A DNA stretch of 64,000 nt from UBA1181 sp045113275 (GTDB lineage Bacteria > Bacteroidota > Bacteroidia > Bacteroidales > Paludibacteraceae): contig JBGUIU010000323.1 in the NCBI GenBank assembly GCA_045113275.1, positions 10,458 through 74,457 on the forward strand, in the 5' to 3' direction. A model generated the notes under the pieces. The model had not been told where the DNA came from, did not search any database, and saw only the letters and a list, made by a program, of their open reading frames with translations. A program made the translations under genes and the position numbers. Of this stretch, positions 34,173 to 43,162 are shown piece after piece. The stretch's first letter is position 1. Each line of letters begins with the position of its first letter.

Positions 34173-34996
34173 TTGTTGGGAGGAGGATTATGATGCTTTT
34201 AAGGTATTATTTGCTTACATTGCCTTTCAGATCAAATTTCTTTAAGACATTGTATTTTAATTTTAAAGTGTTTCCTTTTAAGATAGCCGTACATTTGCCG
34301 GTTCGTATTATAGGAAAGGCTAAATTGAGTGGTTTATATAAAGGTTGTGTCATACTTGATGATGAATCTAACATTGATTCTTTTTCCATTGTGATAGGGT
34401 GTAGTGTGTTTGAATCCTCTTCAGTCTCATATTTGAAATTTTCACAAGGTGCAAAATTGCAGCTATGTTCAAATATAACAATTTCAAGAGGTGTGAATTT
34501 GAGTATCAATAAAGATGCAACCATGTATATTGGAAATGATGTTTATTTCAATCAAAATCTATTTATTAGTTGTTCGCATAAAATTGTTATAGGAGATCAT
34601 GTTCGGGTAGGATGGTATGTACAAATAATGGATTCAAATTTTCATACGATGTATGATTCTGAGAAGAAACTTTTTATATCTCCTAGGGGGGAAGTGAATG
34701 TTGGTAATTATGTGTGGATTGGAAATCATGCTAGTTTGTCAAAAAATGCTTTTATTCCATCTCATTCGATTGTTTCGAGTCATTCTCTCGTAAATAGGAA
34801 TTATTCAAGTGTAGCTACTACGGGAAATTTATTCGCAGGAATGCCAGCAATGTTAAAAAGAACGGGAATCCATAGAATATTTGATAAAAACACAGATAGG
34901 TTGATACAGTCCAAATTCCAAGGGCAACTAACGATGTCACGAGATATGTTAGATGAGTCAATACTTAAATCTCTGAATGAAAATTTGTGTGATTAA
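34169..34996 (+). CDS. Left-handed beta-helix (hexapeptide) acyltransferase
   Basis: 275 residues with hexapeptide-repeat structure in the middle and C-terminal half: YIGNDVYFNQNLFISCSHKI, VIGDHVRVGWYVQIMD and VNVGNYVWIGNHASLSKNA, then a NRNYSS and AGMPAMLKR tail typical of sugar O-acetyltransferases. A GGGAGGAGG stretch lies just before a pair of in-frame ATG codons at 34190 and 34193, which could be the true start; the ATG at 34169 overlaps the GT2 stop. It probably acetylates a sugar of the repeat unit. Confidence 0.8.
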   Translation: MIVGRRIMMLLRYYLLTLPFRSNFFKTLYFNFKVFPFKIAVHLPVRIIGKAKLSGLYKGCVILDDESNIDSFSIVIGCSVFESSSVSYLKFSQGAKLQLCSNITISRGVNLSINKDATMYIGNDVYFNQNLFISCSHKIVIGDHVRVGWYVQIMDSNFHTMYDSEKKLFISPRGEVNVGNYVWIGNHASLSKNAFIPSHSIVSSHSLVNRNYSSVATTGNLFAGMPAMLKRTGIHRIFDKNTDRLIQSKFQGQLTMSRDMLDESILKSLNENLCD

Positions 34997-35039
34997 AGAA
35001 TATATCAACTGCATGAGTTTTGATGACGGGATTTTGATA

Positions 35040-35059
35040 GACTGATGATTGCATCAGTC
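35040..35059 (+). repeat. Short hairpin in decayed intergenic DNA
   Basis: GACTGATG and CATCAGTC form an eight-pair stem with an ATTG loop, 44 bases after the acyltransferase stop. No T tract follows, so it is not a standard terminator. Confidence 0.4.
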
Positions 35060-35119
35060 CACGTTTAAACACAGGAGATACATCAGTAATGCTAATTGCA
35101 GATAATCACATTTAAAATT

Positions 35120-35192
35120 AAGAATTGATGAAAATTGCTCATGTTCTATGGTCGTTCAAATATGGTGGTATTGAAACCATGATAGTGGACAT
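35120..35192 (+). pseudogene. Duplicated 5' fragment of the GT4 gene at 36058
   Basis: This stretch matches 36050-36122 (leader plus first 21 codons of the glycosyltransferase) with four mismatches in 73 positions counted by eye, including the preceding AAGAATTG and the ATG (35128 against 36058). Similarity stops abruptly at 35192; the frame closes at 35212-35214 after 28 codons. It is a dead remnant left by recombination or by loss of a related gene. Confidence 0.8.
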
Positions 35193-35265
35193 TGTACAAT
35201 CTTCTAGAGGATAAGGTAAATGCTTTGTGTGATAAATTGTATTAGCAGCATCAAAATATAGGTTC
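35193..35265 (+). pseudogene. Decayed GT2 glycosyltransferase fragment
   Basis: Directly after the GT4 fragment, the sequence resembles an internal part of the GT2 gene at 33904-33972: CAATCTTC, then GGTAAATGC and TTGTGT with TAAA following. A one-base insertion breaks the frame, and the other frame reads VNALCDK like VNALCNK in the intact gene. It looks like the tail of a lost GT2 gene fused to a GT4 head. Confidence 0.55.
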
Positions 35266-35267
35266 TT

Positions 35268-35927
35268 ATGTATATAGTTCAGTTGTTGAAACAAATACCA
35301 ATTACAAGACGTATTATCTTGAAAATCAAGGAACGAAAGTTCTCAAAACTCAATAGTTATGAAAATATGTCGAATGGTATTGTTAATATTGATTATAATG
35401 ATAAATGTAGAAGTAATAAAATTGTAATTGGAAAAGAATGTCGTTTAGATCTCCCTACTATAAGAATACGGGGTTCTCATAATACAATAATAATAGAAGA
35501 TGGAGTTTATATGGGGAAACAATGCAGTTTTTGGATGGAGGGAGATGGAATCAATATAGTGATAGGTAAGAATACTTCTTTTACGAGACTATGTCATTTC
35601 TGTGCCCAGGAAAATGATGTCTCGATAATTGTAGGAGAGGATTGTATGTTTTCTAATAAAATAATTGTTCGAACTAGTGATTCTCATCCTATATATGATT
35701 TAAATACAAAAGAAAGGTTAAATCCTGCTAAATCAGTAAAAATAGGGAGTCGTGTATGGATTGCACCAGATTCAAAGATAATGAAAGGCGCAGAAATAGG
35801 AGATGGGTCTATAGTTGGGTCTAATACAATGATTAGTAAAACATACCCTTCTAATTGTTTAATCGTTGGAATGCCAGGAAGAATCGTAAAAGAAAATATC
35901 TATTGGACAAGGGAAGCGTTGTTTTGA
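35268..35927 (+). CDS. Hexapeptide-repeat acetyltransferase
   Basis: 219 residues. After a short basic N-terminus, hexapeptide turns appear in IVIGKECRLDLPTIRIRGSHN, IIIEDGVYMGKQC, IVIGKNTSF, IIVGEDCMFSNKIIVRTSDSHP, and the closing VKIGSRVWIAPDSKIMKGAEIGDGSIVGSNTMISK. HPI and the terminal GMPGRIVKE are typical of maltose/galactoside-type sugar O-acetyltransferases. It follows the recombination scar and is followed by a 130-base gap. It probably decorates the capsule repeat unit. Confidence 0.85.
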   Translation: MYIVQLLKQIPITRRIILKIKERKFSKLNSYENMSNGIVNIDYNDKCRSNKIVIGKECRLDLPTIRIRGSHNTIIIEDGVYMGKQCSFWMEGDGINIVIGKNTSFTRLCHFCAQENDVSIIVGEDCMFSNKIIVRTSDSHPIYDLNTKERLNPAKSVKIGSRVWIAPDSKIMKGAEIGDGSIVGSNTMISKTYPSNCLIVGMPGRIVKENIYWTREALF

Positions 35928-36057
35928 ACACTGATGTGCATACTTCCATTATGCCTTGTGTAACTTTATTTTGTCTTCCGAAAAGACAGTGATTATGAAT
36001 AGGAGAACTTAGTGCTTTTATCAGATGAGTTCTAAAAAACTATAAAAAAAAGAATTG

Positions 36058-37095
36058 ATGAAGGTCGCTCATGTTTTATGGTCGTTCAAATATGGTGGTA
36101 TTGAAACCATGATAGTGGACATATTAAATGAACAAGTTAAGACTGATAAGGTTGCTCTATTTATCATAAATGATAATATCGATAATCGCCTGATAACGAA
36201 GATAGATGAAAATGTGAAAATCGTAAAGGTGGGAAGACCTCTTGGCAGTAAAAACCCTTACTATCTCATTAAATTAAATATGCAAATTGTGGGTTATAAT
36301 CCAGATGTCATTCATTGTCATATGGATGGTTTGCATAGGGTGATTAAGGTGCCATACGCTATGGTACGTACAATCCATTCTACTCATTTTGACATAAAGA
36401 AAAATACATATTACAAGGAATGCACGGCAATAAGTAAAGCTGTTCTGTGTGAATGTGAAAAGAGAGGAATACACGCAACTCTTGTTTTGAATGGAATTAA
36501 TTGTGACGCTATAAAAAAGAAAGAAGATTGGTCATCCCCAAAAGAATTCCATTTCGTACAATTGTCCAGAATCTTATTTTGTCATAAAGGTCAAGATGTT
36601 TTGATTCGAGCATTAAAGAAATTAAAGGATGAAGGAATAGAGAATTTCAAAATGCACTTTGTCGGTGAAGGTCCAGATATGACGGAATTGGTGAATTTAA
36701 TTAAAGACAACGGATTGGAACCCAATATAATATTGGAAGGTGCAAAGAGTAGAGATTGGGTTTATGAACACATGTGTGATTTCGATTTGTTTATTCATCC
36801 TGCTCGGTTTGAAGGATTTGGCTTAGCTGTTGCAGAGGCGTGTGCTGCAAAGGTGCCAGTTCTGGTTAGTAATGTCGAGGGACCTATGGAGATAATAAAC
36901 CAAGGGAAGTATGGTATGACCTTTGAAAGTGAAGATGTAGATTCTTTGGCAGGTAGGATTAAAGAATTTATGCAGAATGGATATAATATGGATTTGGTGG
37001 AAGGCGCGTATGAATACACAAAGATGAATTTTAATGTTGTCAACACGTCAAAGATGTATTTGGATGTATACAAACAGACATTGTCATTGTCGTGA
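36058..37095 (+). CDS. Glycosyltransferase family 4
   Basis: 345 residues of GT-B fold: N-terminal acceptor motif WSFKYGGIETMIVDIL, DVIHCHMDG, and C-terminal donor-binding FVQLSRILFCHKGQDVLIRAL, then FIHPARFEGFGLAVAEACAAKVPVLVSNVEG (the EX7E-type motif). It transfers a sugar with retention in the cytoplasm. The ATG at 36058 is preferred to a TTG three bases earlier. The 5' end exists as a second truncated copy at 35120-35192. Confidence 0.9.
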   Translation: MKVAHVLWSFKYGGIETMIVDILNEQVKTDKVALFIINDNIDNRLITKIDENVKIVKVGRPLGSKNPYYLIKLNMQIVGYNPDVIHCHMDGLHRVIKVPYAMVRTIHSTHFDIKKNTYYKECTAISKAVLCECEKRGIHATLVLNGINCDAIKKKEDWSSPKEFHFVQLSRILFCHKGQDVLIRALKKLKDEGIENFKMHFVGEGPDMTELVNLIKDNGLEPNIILEGAKSRDWVYEHMCDFDLFIHPARFEGFGLAVAEACAAKVPVLVSNVEGPMEIINQGKYGMTFESEDVDSLAGRIKEFMQNGYNMDLVEGAYEYTKMNFNVVNTSKMYLDVYKQTLSLS

Positions 37096-37149
37096 AAAAT
37101 GATATATTCCACGAAATGAATTTATAGAAACCATATAATAAACGGATCA

Positions 37150-38097
37150 ATGTTTACTGCAATAATTATACTTAACTATAACAATTCAGAAGATACAATT
37201 AAATGTATTGAGAGTGTAGAGAGATATAATAGTGCAGATGTAAAATATATTGTGGTGGACAATGGTTCTACTCGACAGTCTGTTGTTACTGAAATTTCAG
37301 AATATATAAAGGGCAAGTTCTCTGACAGTCTTGTTATAAAAGAAGGAGATCCTATTCCGCAACATTTGCCACATGTCTCCTTTTATGTTTCTTCTGCTAA
37401 TGATGGTTACGCAAAAGGAAACAATAAAGGTTTGAATCTCGCATATGCTGATGACACAATAGATAATGTTTTAATATTGAACAGTGATATACTGTTTGTG
37501 GAAGACATTATTCCAAAATTGAAAGGGACTTTAGTCTCATTACCTAATTGTGCGATTGTAAGCCCCATACTTTACAAGAAAGATCTCTTAGGAATTGATT
37601 ATAATTGTGCGAGGAAGAATCATAAGGAGTGGGAGTTAATATTAACTTATCTTTTTTTGTATAAAGACATTTTCGGTATCAGATCTAATTATGAAGCGAA
37701 GCGTAAGATGTTTGTCTTAGATTCGAGTTTAACTCAAAACGATTTGCTCCCAATAGAATTGCCCAGTGGATCTTGTATGTTAATGTCAAAAGATTTGATG
37801 TCTCAAATAGGAGGCTTTGATCCACGAACATTTTTATATTTCGAAGAGAATATCTTATATAAGAAGATAGAAAAACTGGGACTTCAAAATTATCTTCTTC
37901 CAAAGTCTAAATGTATTCATTTGGGAGCGACATCAACACAAAAGGTAAGTGGCGCATTTTTGTTGCAGTGCTCGTTGGATAGTGCGTCTTATTATCTTAC
38001 TCATTATTGCAATTTGACTTTCATCCAGAAGATTGTGTGGAATATATCGAAGGTACTTTTTTCTATAAAGATAAAACTGATTAGATTGATTAAATAA
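37150..38097 (+). CDS. Glycosyltransferase family 2 (rhamnosyltransferase-like)
   Basis: 315 residues, GT-A fold: IILNYNNSEDTIKCIESV, YIVVDNGST, SANDGYAKGNNKGLNLA and LILNSDILF (DXD-like region), then LPSGSCMLMSKDLMSQIGGFD and LYFEENILYKKI. This arrangement is typical of the rhamnosyl/fucosyl branch of GT2. It ends by one-base overlap (TAATG) with the polymerase gene. Confidence 0.88.
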   Translation: MFTAIIILNYNNSEDTIKCIESVERYNSADVKYIVVDNGSTRQSVVTEISEYIKGKFSDSLVIKEGDPIPQHLPHVSFYVSSANDGYAKGNNKGLNLAYADDTIDNVLILNSDILFVEDIIPKLKGTLVSLPNCAIVSPILYKKDLLGIDYNCARKNHKEWELILTYLFLYKDIFGIRSNYEAKRKMFVLDSSLTQNDLLPIELPSGSCMLMSKDLMSQIGGFDPRTFLYFEENILYKKIEKLGLQNYLLPKSKCIHLGATSTQKVSGAFLLQCSLDSASYYLTHYCNLTFIQKIVWNISKVLFSIKIKLIRLIK

Positions 38098-39509
38098 TGC
38101 TGTTTTTTTTAGCAGTTTTTGTGCTGGGTTGTCTTACGGCTTTCCTATTCTCACATTACAATGTGATTGTAGCGGCTATGGCAACCTATCTGTTCTCTAT
38201 GATTGTATTTCCTCCGCAGGTGAAGATTTTTTTATTTTCGCCTGCTACGATTCTTTCATATTTTCTTTTTGTGAGTTCTCTGTATTATGGGTTTGGTAGA
38301 GGTGCCTTTTATAAAGAAGAAAACAAAAAGATTCTTTATGTGATTTTAATTTATTTGCTGGTCTATATATTGTTATTGCCATTGGGAATAGATATGACGA
38401 TTTCAGAGCAGATTCCTGCATTCAAGTTGTTTGTTTTAGGAATATTTCCATATGTCTTTTTCCTTTCTTTGATAAAGAATAGTATTCAAGTTGAGCGTAT
38501 ATTGAAATACATAGTTATTGTTTCTTTGTTTGTTTTTGCTTATGGTATATATTCTTATTTGACAAATCAGAATCTATATTTGATGTTGGTTAGCATTGTA
38601 TATTCAAGTATCAGTGGATTGGAGAAAATGTTGGAAGAATCTAGAGGTGGTCTTGAGGGTAGATTGAGTGGAACAATTGGTAACCCGATATTTTATGCTG
38701 GTATGTTGTTGATTTTGTTTTTTCAAATATTGGCATTGTATATCAATGTTTCTCCGAAGAAGAGATTTTGGCGATATACGATATTGGTTTCGTTATTGGC
38801 ACTTTTCATGAATATGTTTTTTACGGGCTCCAGAGGCTCTTTAGTTGCATTGCTTTTGGGCTTTGGCGTGTTTTGTCTGAAGTGGTGGTCTAAAACTCGT
38901 TTGGCTATTGCTTTTACGATAGTAATAACATCGTTTATAGTTGGATTGAATTTCCCGATATTTGGGAAGTATCAAGTATATGTCGATTCTATCATCTATT
39001 TCTGGGATGATTCTAAAACTGATGGCGAAATAAAAGGATCATCAGTTGCTATGCGGTTGGATCAGTTGGATGGACTGGCTGATGTGGTTGGTGTGAAAGG
39101 CGCTTTTTTTGGATTGGGAACAGGTTGGGTTCGGAAATATATATCAGAGAATGGAATTCATCCAGTTTTGTTGGGATTTGAAAGTATATTCTTTAGTGGT
39201 GTGACCCAATATGGTATTATTGGCTTTTCCTTGTTGTATATTTTATTGTTTATAGCTATGCTTCATTTGACATGGCATTTTTATAGACAATCAAAAATTA
39301 AATTTAATCAGTTCTGGCTGGTTAGCTGTTATATTTTTTCGTATATTATATATGCTTTTATGACGGGACCATTCTTTTGGGAGTTCTTTCTAGGAGGATA
39401 TGTGATTTTGTTGAAATATTTTCTTTGCAAAGAAAAAGAAAAGGTTCTTTTGGTGAATCTTTTGAAATTGAAGAAAATGGTCTTGGAAGAAAAAGAAAAA
39501 AATAAGTAA
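38097..39509 (+). CDS. Wzy-like O-antigen/capsule polymerase
   Basis: 470 residues with about 11-12 transmembrane segments and a large polar loop near residues 290-360 holding DQLDGLADVVGVKGAFFGLGTGWVRKY. Such a topology, with TGSRGSLVALLLGF before the loop, fits the O-antigen ligase/polymerase superfamily. With the Wzx flippase at 18949 it would polymerise repeat units in the periplasm. Ligase activity cannot be ruled out, but no other polymerase candidate is present. Confidence 0.82.
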   Translation: MLFFLAVFVLGCLTAFLFSHYNVIVAAMATYLFSMIVFPPQVKIFLFSPATILSYFLFVSSLYYGFGRGAFYKEENKKILYVILIYLLVYILLLPLGIDMTISEQIPAFKLFVLGIFPYVFFLSLIKNSIQVERILKYIVIVSLFVFAYGIYSYLTNQNLYLMLVSIVYSSISGLEKMLEESRGGLEGRLSGTIGNPIFYAGMLLILFFQILALYINVSPKKRFWRYTILVSLLALFMNMFFTGSRGSLVALLLGFGVFCLKWWSKTRLAIAFTIVITSFIVGLNFPIFGKYQVYVDSIIYFWDDSKTDGEIKGSSVAMRLDQLDGLADVVGVKGAFFGLGTGWVRKYISENGIHPVLLGFESIFFSGVTQYGIIGFSLLYILLFIAMLHLTWHFYRQSKIKFNQFWLVSCYIFSYIIYAFMTGPFFWEFFLGGYVILLKYFLCKEKEKVLLVNLLKLKKMVLEEKEKNK

Positions 39510-39524
39510 GTGAAATTTTAGGAA

Positions 39525-40766
39525 ATGAAAATCATATTAGTAAACTATCGATATTTTATTTCAGGAGGTCCTGAACGTTATTATTTCAATATAAAGGAGA
39601 TTCTTGAGAAAAATGGACATCAGGTTGTTCCCTTTAGTATTAAGAGTTCCCGAAACGAAAAAACGGAGTACGATAAATTTTTCTTGGATGCTGTGGATGA
39701 CGAAGTCTATTTTGCGCAATCTAAAAAGACTCTTCCTTTCATATTGAAGTCGTTTGCCCGTATGTTCTATTCGTTTGAGGCAAAGAAAAAATTCAAGGCG
39801 CTGTTGAAGCAAGAGAAACCAGACTTGGTTTACATTATGCAGTATCATAACAAAATCTCTCCAAGTATTATTGATGCTGCCCGTGCTTTTTCTATACCTG
39901 TGGTACATAGAATCAGCGATTTTCAGTATATGTGTCCTAATGCATTGTTCTATAATGATGCAGTGGGTGTCTGTGAGGATTGTTTGAAAGGGAAATGGTT
40001 AAACTGTGTGAAATATAAGTGTGTTCTAAATTCGACGGTTTATTCATTCTTAAAGGTTGGAGCGAAGAAATTACATGATTTGCTGAATGTGAAGGATAAG
40101 ATTGATGCTTTTGTTGTGCCATCATCTTTTACATTATCCAAATTGGAACAGTATGGTATAAAAAGTTCCAAGTTGAATCATATACCGACTTTTTTTAATA
40201 AGAAAGAGGAAAATCCGCAAGTGGAATATAAACCGTTTGCGTTGTTTGTCGGTCGTATTGAGAAACAAAAGGGATTGTTCACTCTTATTAAGACTTTTGA
40301 AGGCACTGATTATAATTTGAAGATTATCGGTTTTTCTAATAATGGATACGAAGATAAGTTGAAAAAATATTTGGAAGGCAAGAAGCATAATATAGAGTTC
40401 TTGGGAAGAATGAATTTCGACCAAATTGTTCCATATCTTAAGTCATGTTTGTTTACTGTTGTGCCTTCAGAGTGGTATGATAATTTTCCTAATGTGATAT
40501 TGGAAAGTTTTGCCTATAAAAAATCGGTTGTCGCAACAGATTTTGGTTCGTTGCCAGAATTGGTTAAGGACGGAGAAACAGGCCTTCTGTTTCAATATGC
40601 AGACGTGAAGGATTTTCGTCAAAAAGTTCAATCTTTATTCGAAGATCCACAGAAGCCAGTTCTAATGGGAGAGAAAGCGTATGAGGTGCTTTGTGAGCAA
40701 TATTCACCTTCTACTCATTACGAGAAATTAATGGAATTGTTTAATCATTTAACATCAAGGAAATGA
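39525..40766 (+). CDS. Glycosyltransferase family 4
   Basis: 413 residues of GT-B fold. N-terminal YRYFISGGPERYYFNIKEIL, then a cysteine-rich insert MCPNALFYNDAVGVCEDCLKG typical of one GT4 branch, and the donor domain FALFVGRIEKQKGLFTLI with VVPSEWYDNFPNVILESFAYKKSVVATDFG. Probably a repeat-unit transferase. The following gene starts within its stop (ATGA). Confidence 0.9.
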   Translation: MKIILVNYRYFISGGPERYYFNIKEILEKNGHQVVPFSIKSSRNEKTEYDKFFLDAVDDEVYFAQSKKTLPFILKSFARMFYSFEAKKKFKALLKQEKPDLVYIMQYHNKISPSIIDAARAFSIPVVHRISDFQYMCPNALFYNDAVGVCEDCLKGKWLNCVKYKCVLNSTVYSFLKVGAKKLHDLLNVKDKIDAFVVPSSFTLSKLEQYGIKSSKLNHIPTFFNKKEENPQVEYKPFALFVGRIEKQKGLFTLIKTFEGTDYNLKIIGFSNNGYEDKLKKYLEGKKHNIEFLGRMNFDQIVPYLKSCLFTVVPSEWYDNFPNVILESFAYKKSVVATDFGSLPELVKDGETGLLFQYADVKDFRQKVQSLFEDPQKPVLMGEKAYEVLCEQYSPSTHYEKLMELFNHLTSRK

Positions 40767-42076
40767 AGTCTAAAATACTAGTCGTTTTTTTGCTTTGTTT
40801 ATTGGTCGTGAGTGGCTTCGTCGCTTGTGGTGCCACAATCAGGAAAGATTATGTGACTCCAGAAAGCTTTGGAGCCAAAGGCGATGGAAAGAATGATGAT
40901 AGTTATGCAATTAGCAAATGCCTATCGACGGGGAAAGAGATACGCTTTTCTTCAGGGAAGAACTATTTGTTAAAAACTCCTTTACAAGGATCTAAGTCGG
41001 AGCAATTGTGTATCGAGGGAAATGGAGCGAAGTTGACCATCTCGGAGCAGTATAAAGTAAGTGAGAACGGGGCTATCTTCTATTATGGTATGCCTAGGAA
41101 AAAGATACTGGAAGTGAAAAATCTCGATATTGTGTGCCTCCTAGGACAGAAGTTCCCTGATAAGGAGACCCGAGGAGACACCTACATTTTTGCGGTGGAA
41201 TCATGCGATGAAGTTCGATTTGACAATGTGAAATTTAAATCAGAGAAGCATTATAACAATGTTACTTTTTTGCGGGATAACGGCTCGAAACACTTAGAAA
41301 TGAATGATTGTAATATCGTGCTTAATACACTATCGGTTCAAGGAGGTATATTGTGGTTTATGAATAGAAGGGATTCTATTTGTTCTGTTTCTCTAAAAAA
41401 TTCCTATTTTGAACATGATGCGAAGGATGAATGTGTGGATTTCAATGTTTATAATAAGTATAATAAAAAAAGATGTGAGATGAATGTCTTGGTAGAGAAT
41501 TGTGAATTTTATTCCAAAGGATTTTCTAGTTCATCTGGATTTGTGATAGTGAGTGCACATTCCAAGGAGGCATTTTCGAATATCAATGTGACGTATAAGA
41601 AGTGTAATTTTAAGTCTGTCGGTCAATATACAAGAAGAATACAAAATTATCAAATCTGTAACGGTATTACAGATTATAATTATGGTGTTTTTCACACATC
41701 GTATAGTCAATGCAGTTTCGTTTTTAAGTATAATAAAAAAAAGGAAAATGGTTTGATTGGATTGTTATATTCGAATGGAACCTCTATGCCAATCAAAGAC
41801 ATTTCGTATAAGTTTGATCACTGCGTGTTTGATGTAAAAAATGTTTCTCCAATAATTGACGATAAAAAAGATAGGAAAGGAACGTATGAATTTGATGAAT
41901 GTGAGTTCATTTCTGATGGAAGTGTCTTCACAAAAAAGAACGTGCCAGCCAAAAATGAAGTTGGCTTGAAACTCAATAAATGTATCGTCAGTTCGAAAGG
42001 AGAAGACCTTTCTCCTAAATATATAACCATGGAGCAGTGTGTGTTCAAGAAATTGCAAGATACCAAGGAAAAGTAA
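40763..42076 (+). CDS. Right-handed beta-helix lipoprotein (pectate-lyase-superfamily-like)
   Basis: 437 residues. A signal peptide ends with a lipobox (SGFVAC, Cys22). Then comes the pectate-lyase-3-type opening DYVTPESFGAKGDGKNDD, where a D-D pair begins the beta-helix domain, and repeated short beta rungs with many Asn and Lys. No clear lyase or glycosidase catalytic residues were identified. Position inside the polymer genes and the lipid anchor suggest a periplasmic or surface role, such as modifying or binding the polysaccharide. Activity is unproven. Confidence 0.7.
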   Translation: MKSKILVVFLLCLLVVSGFVACGATIRKDYVTPESFGAKGDGKNDDSYAISKCLSTGKEIRFSSGKNYLLKTPLQGSKSEQLCIEGNGAKLTISEQYKVSENGAIFYYGMPRKKILEVKNLDIVCLLGQKFPDKETRGDTYIFAVESCDEVRFDNVKFKSEKHYNNVTFLRDNGSKHLEMNDCNIVLNTLSVQGGILWFMNRRDSICSVSLKNSYFEHDAKDECVDFNVYNKYNKKRCEMNVLVENCEFYSKGFSSSSGFVIVSAHSKEAFSNINVTYKKCNFKSVGQYTRRIQNYQICNGITDYNYGVFHTSYSQCSFVFKYNKKKENGLIGLLYSNGTSMPIKDISYKFDHCVFDVKNVSPIIDDKKDRKGTYEFDECEFISDGSVFTKKNVPAKNEVGLKLNKCIVSSKGEDLSPKYITMEQCVFKKLQDTKEK

Positions 42077-42107
42077 GTGTATAGGGTTACTCCGTTAATT
42101 GAATTGG

Positions 42108-43073
42108 ATGAATAAGCAGTTGTCTTTTGTTGATGTTGCCAAGGGAATAGGTATTATCTTAGTCGTAATAGGCCATTATTACCCAGAAAATTCACCTTCC
42201 TTTTATAAGGATTTACGTGATTTTATATATACTTTTCATATGCCATTGTTTTTGCTAATGTCTGGTGGAATGTATATTTACACAAAGAAGAATATTCCTT
42301 GGGTCTCTTTTATAAAGAAAAAATTGAAAAGGATAGCTTTGCCTTATCTGATTGTTTCTCTTTTTATTATAGGAATCAAATTATTAACGCAAAAAGGCGC
42401 GTATGTAGAGAATGGTGTTGATAGCATGTCTTTTTTTAGGATATTCTACAAACCAGAAGCAGGTTATTTCTTGTGGTATTTGTGGGTCTTATTGTGGATG
42501 TATATAATTTGTTCCCTTTCAGATGCTTCGATATATCTCAACTTGTTGATGATTGCATCTGTTGTGTTAAAGTTTCTGCCGATTGATTTCTCTGAAATTT
42601 TTTGTTTGTCAGAATTGAAAAACAATGCGATGTATTTTATGCTTGGTGTTACTCTTTTCCGAATGAAGATATATGAGAATTCCAATGTGGCAAGATATCG
42701 TTTAATGTTTGTTGCTCTATGGGTCTTGCTTTCTCTTTTATGGTTCGGCGGTATCTGTAAATCTGCATTGCTGATGTCTATTGTTGGATCTTTGGGTGTG
42801 CTTGCAATCTCAGATATAATAGGAGACAAATCACAAAAGTTGTTGTATATAGGGGCTTCCTCTTTTGTTATATATTTGTTTCACACAACATTTATGGGAT
42901 TTGCAAAGTCTTTTGTTTTTAAATTGTCGAACACCCTATTTGTTGAGAATGTTTACTTATTTATTCTATCTTCATTTATAGTAGTGCTTTTTGGTATAAT
43001 TCTTCCTCTCTTACTTCAAGAATTTATTTTAAAAAAGAATAGAGTTACGAAATTTTTGTTTGGGTATAAGTAG
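42108..43073 (+). CDS. Acyltransferase family 3 membrane protein (O-acetylase) 1
   Basis: 321 residues from the ATG at 42108, with about ten transmembrane segments. The family opening is present: LSFVDVAKGIGIILVVIGHYY, with the conserved histidine at the end of the first segment, followed by IYTFHMPLFLLMSG. Such proteins move acetyl groups onto sugars across the inner membrane. It resembles the fucose 4-O-acetylase-type subgroup. A second family member lies at 46473. Confidence 0.87.
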   Translation: MNKQLSFVDVAKGIGIILVVIGHYYPENSPSFYKDLRDFIYTFHMPLFLLMSGGMYIYTKKNIPWVSFIKKKLKRIALPYLIVSLFIIGIKLLTQKGAYVENGVDSMSFFRIFYKPEAGYFLWYLWVLLWMYIICSLSDASIYLNLLMIASVVLKFLPIDFSEIFCLSELKNNAMYFMLGVTLFRMKIYENSNVARYRLMFVALWVLLSLLWFGGICKSALLMSIVGSLGVLAISDIIGDKSQKLLYIGASSFVIYLFHTTFMGFAKSFVFKLSNTLFVENVYLFILSSFIVVLFGIILPLLLQEFILKKNRVTKFLFGYK

Positions 43074-43162
43074 GGTTATATCTTTTATTTGTTGAAAGGG
43101 GAAGAGTATTCCGTAAAACACACAAAATAGGTAGGAAAAGGTATTGACTGATTGTCAAAAAA

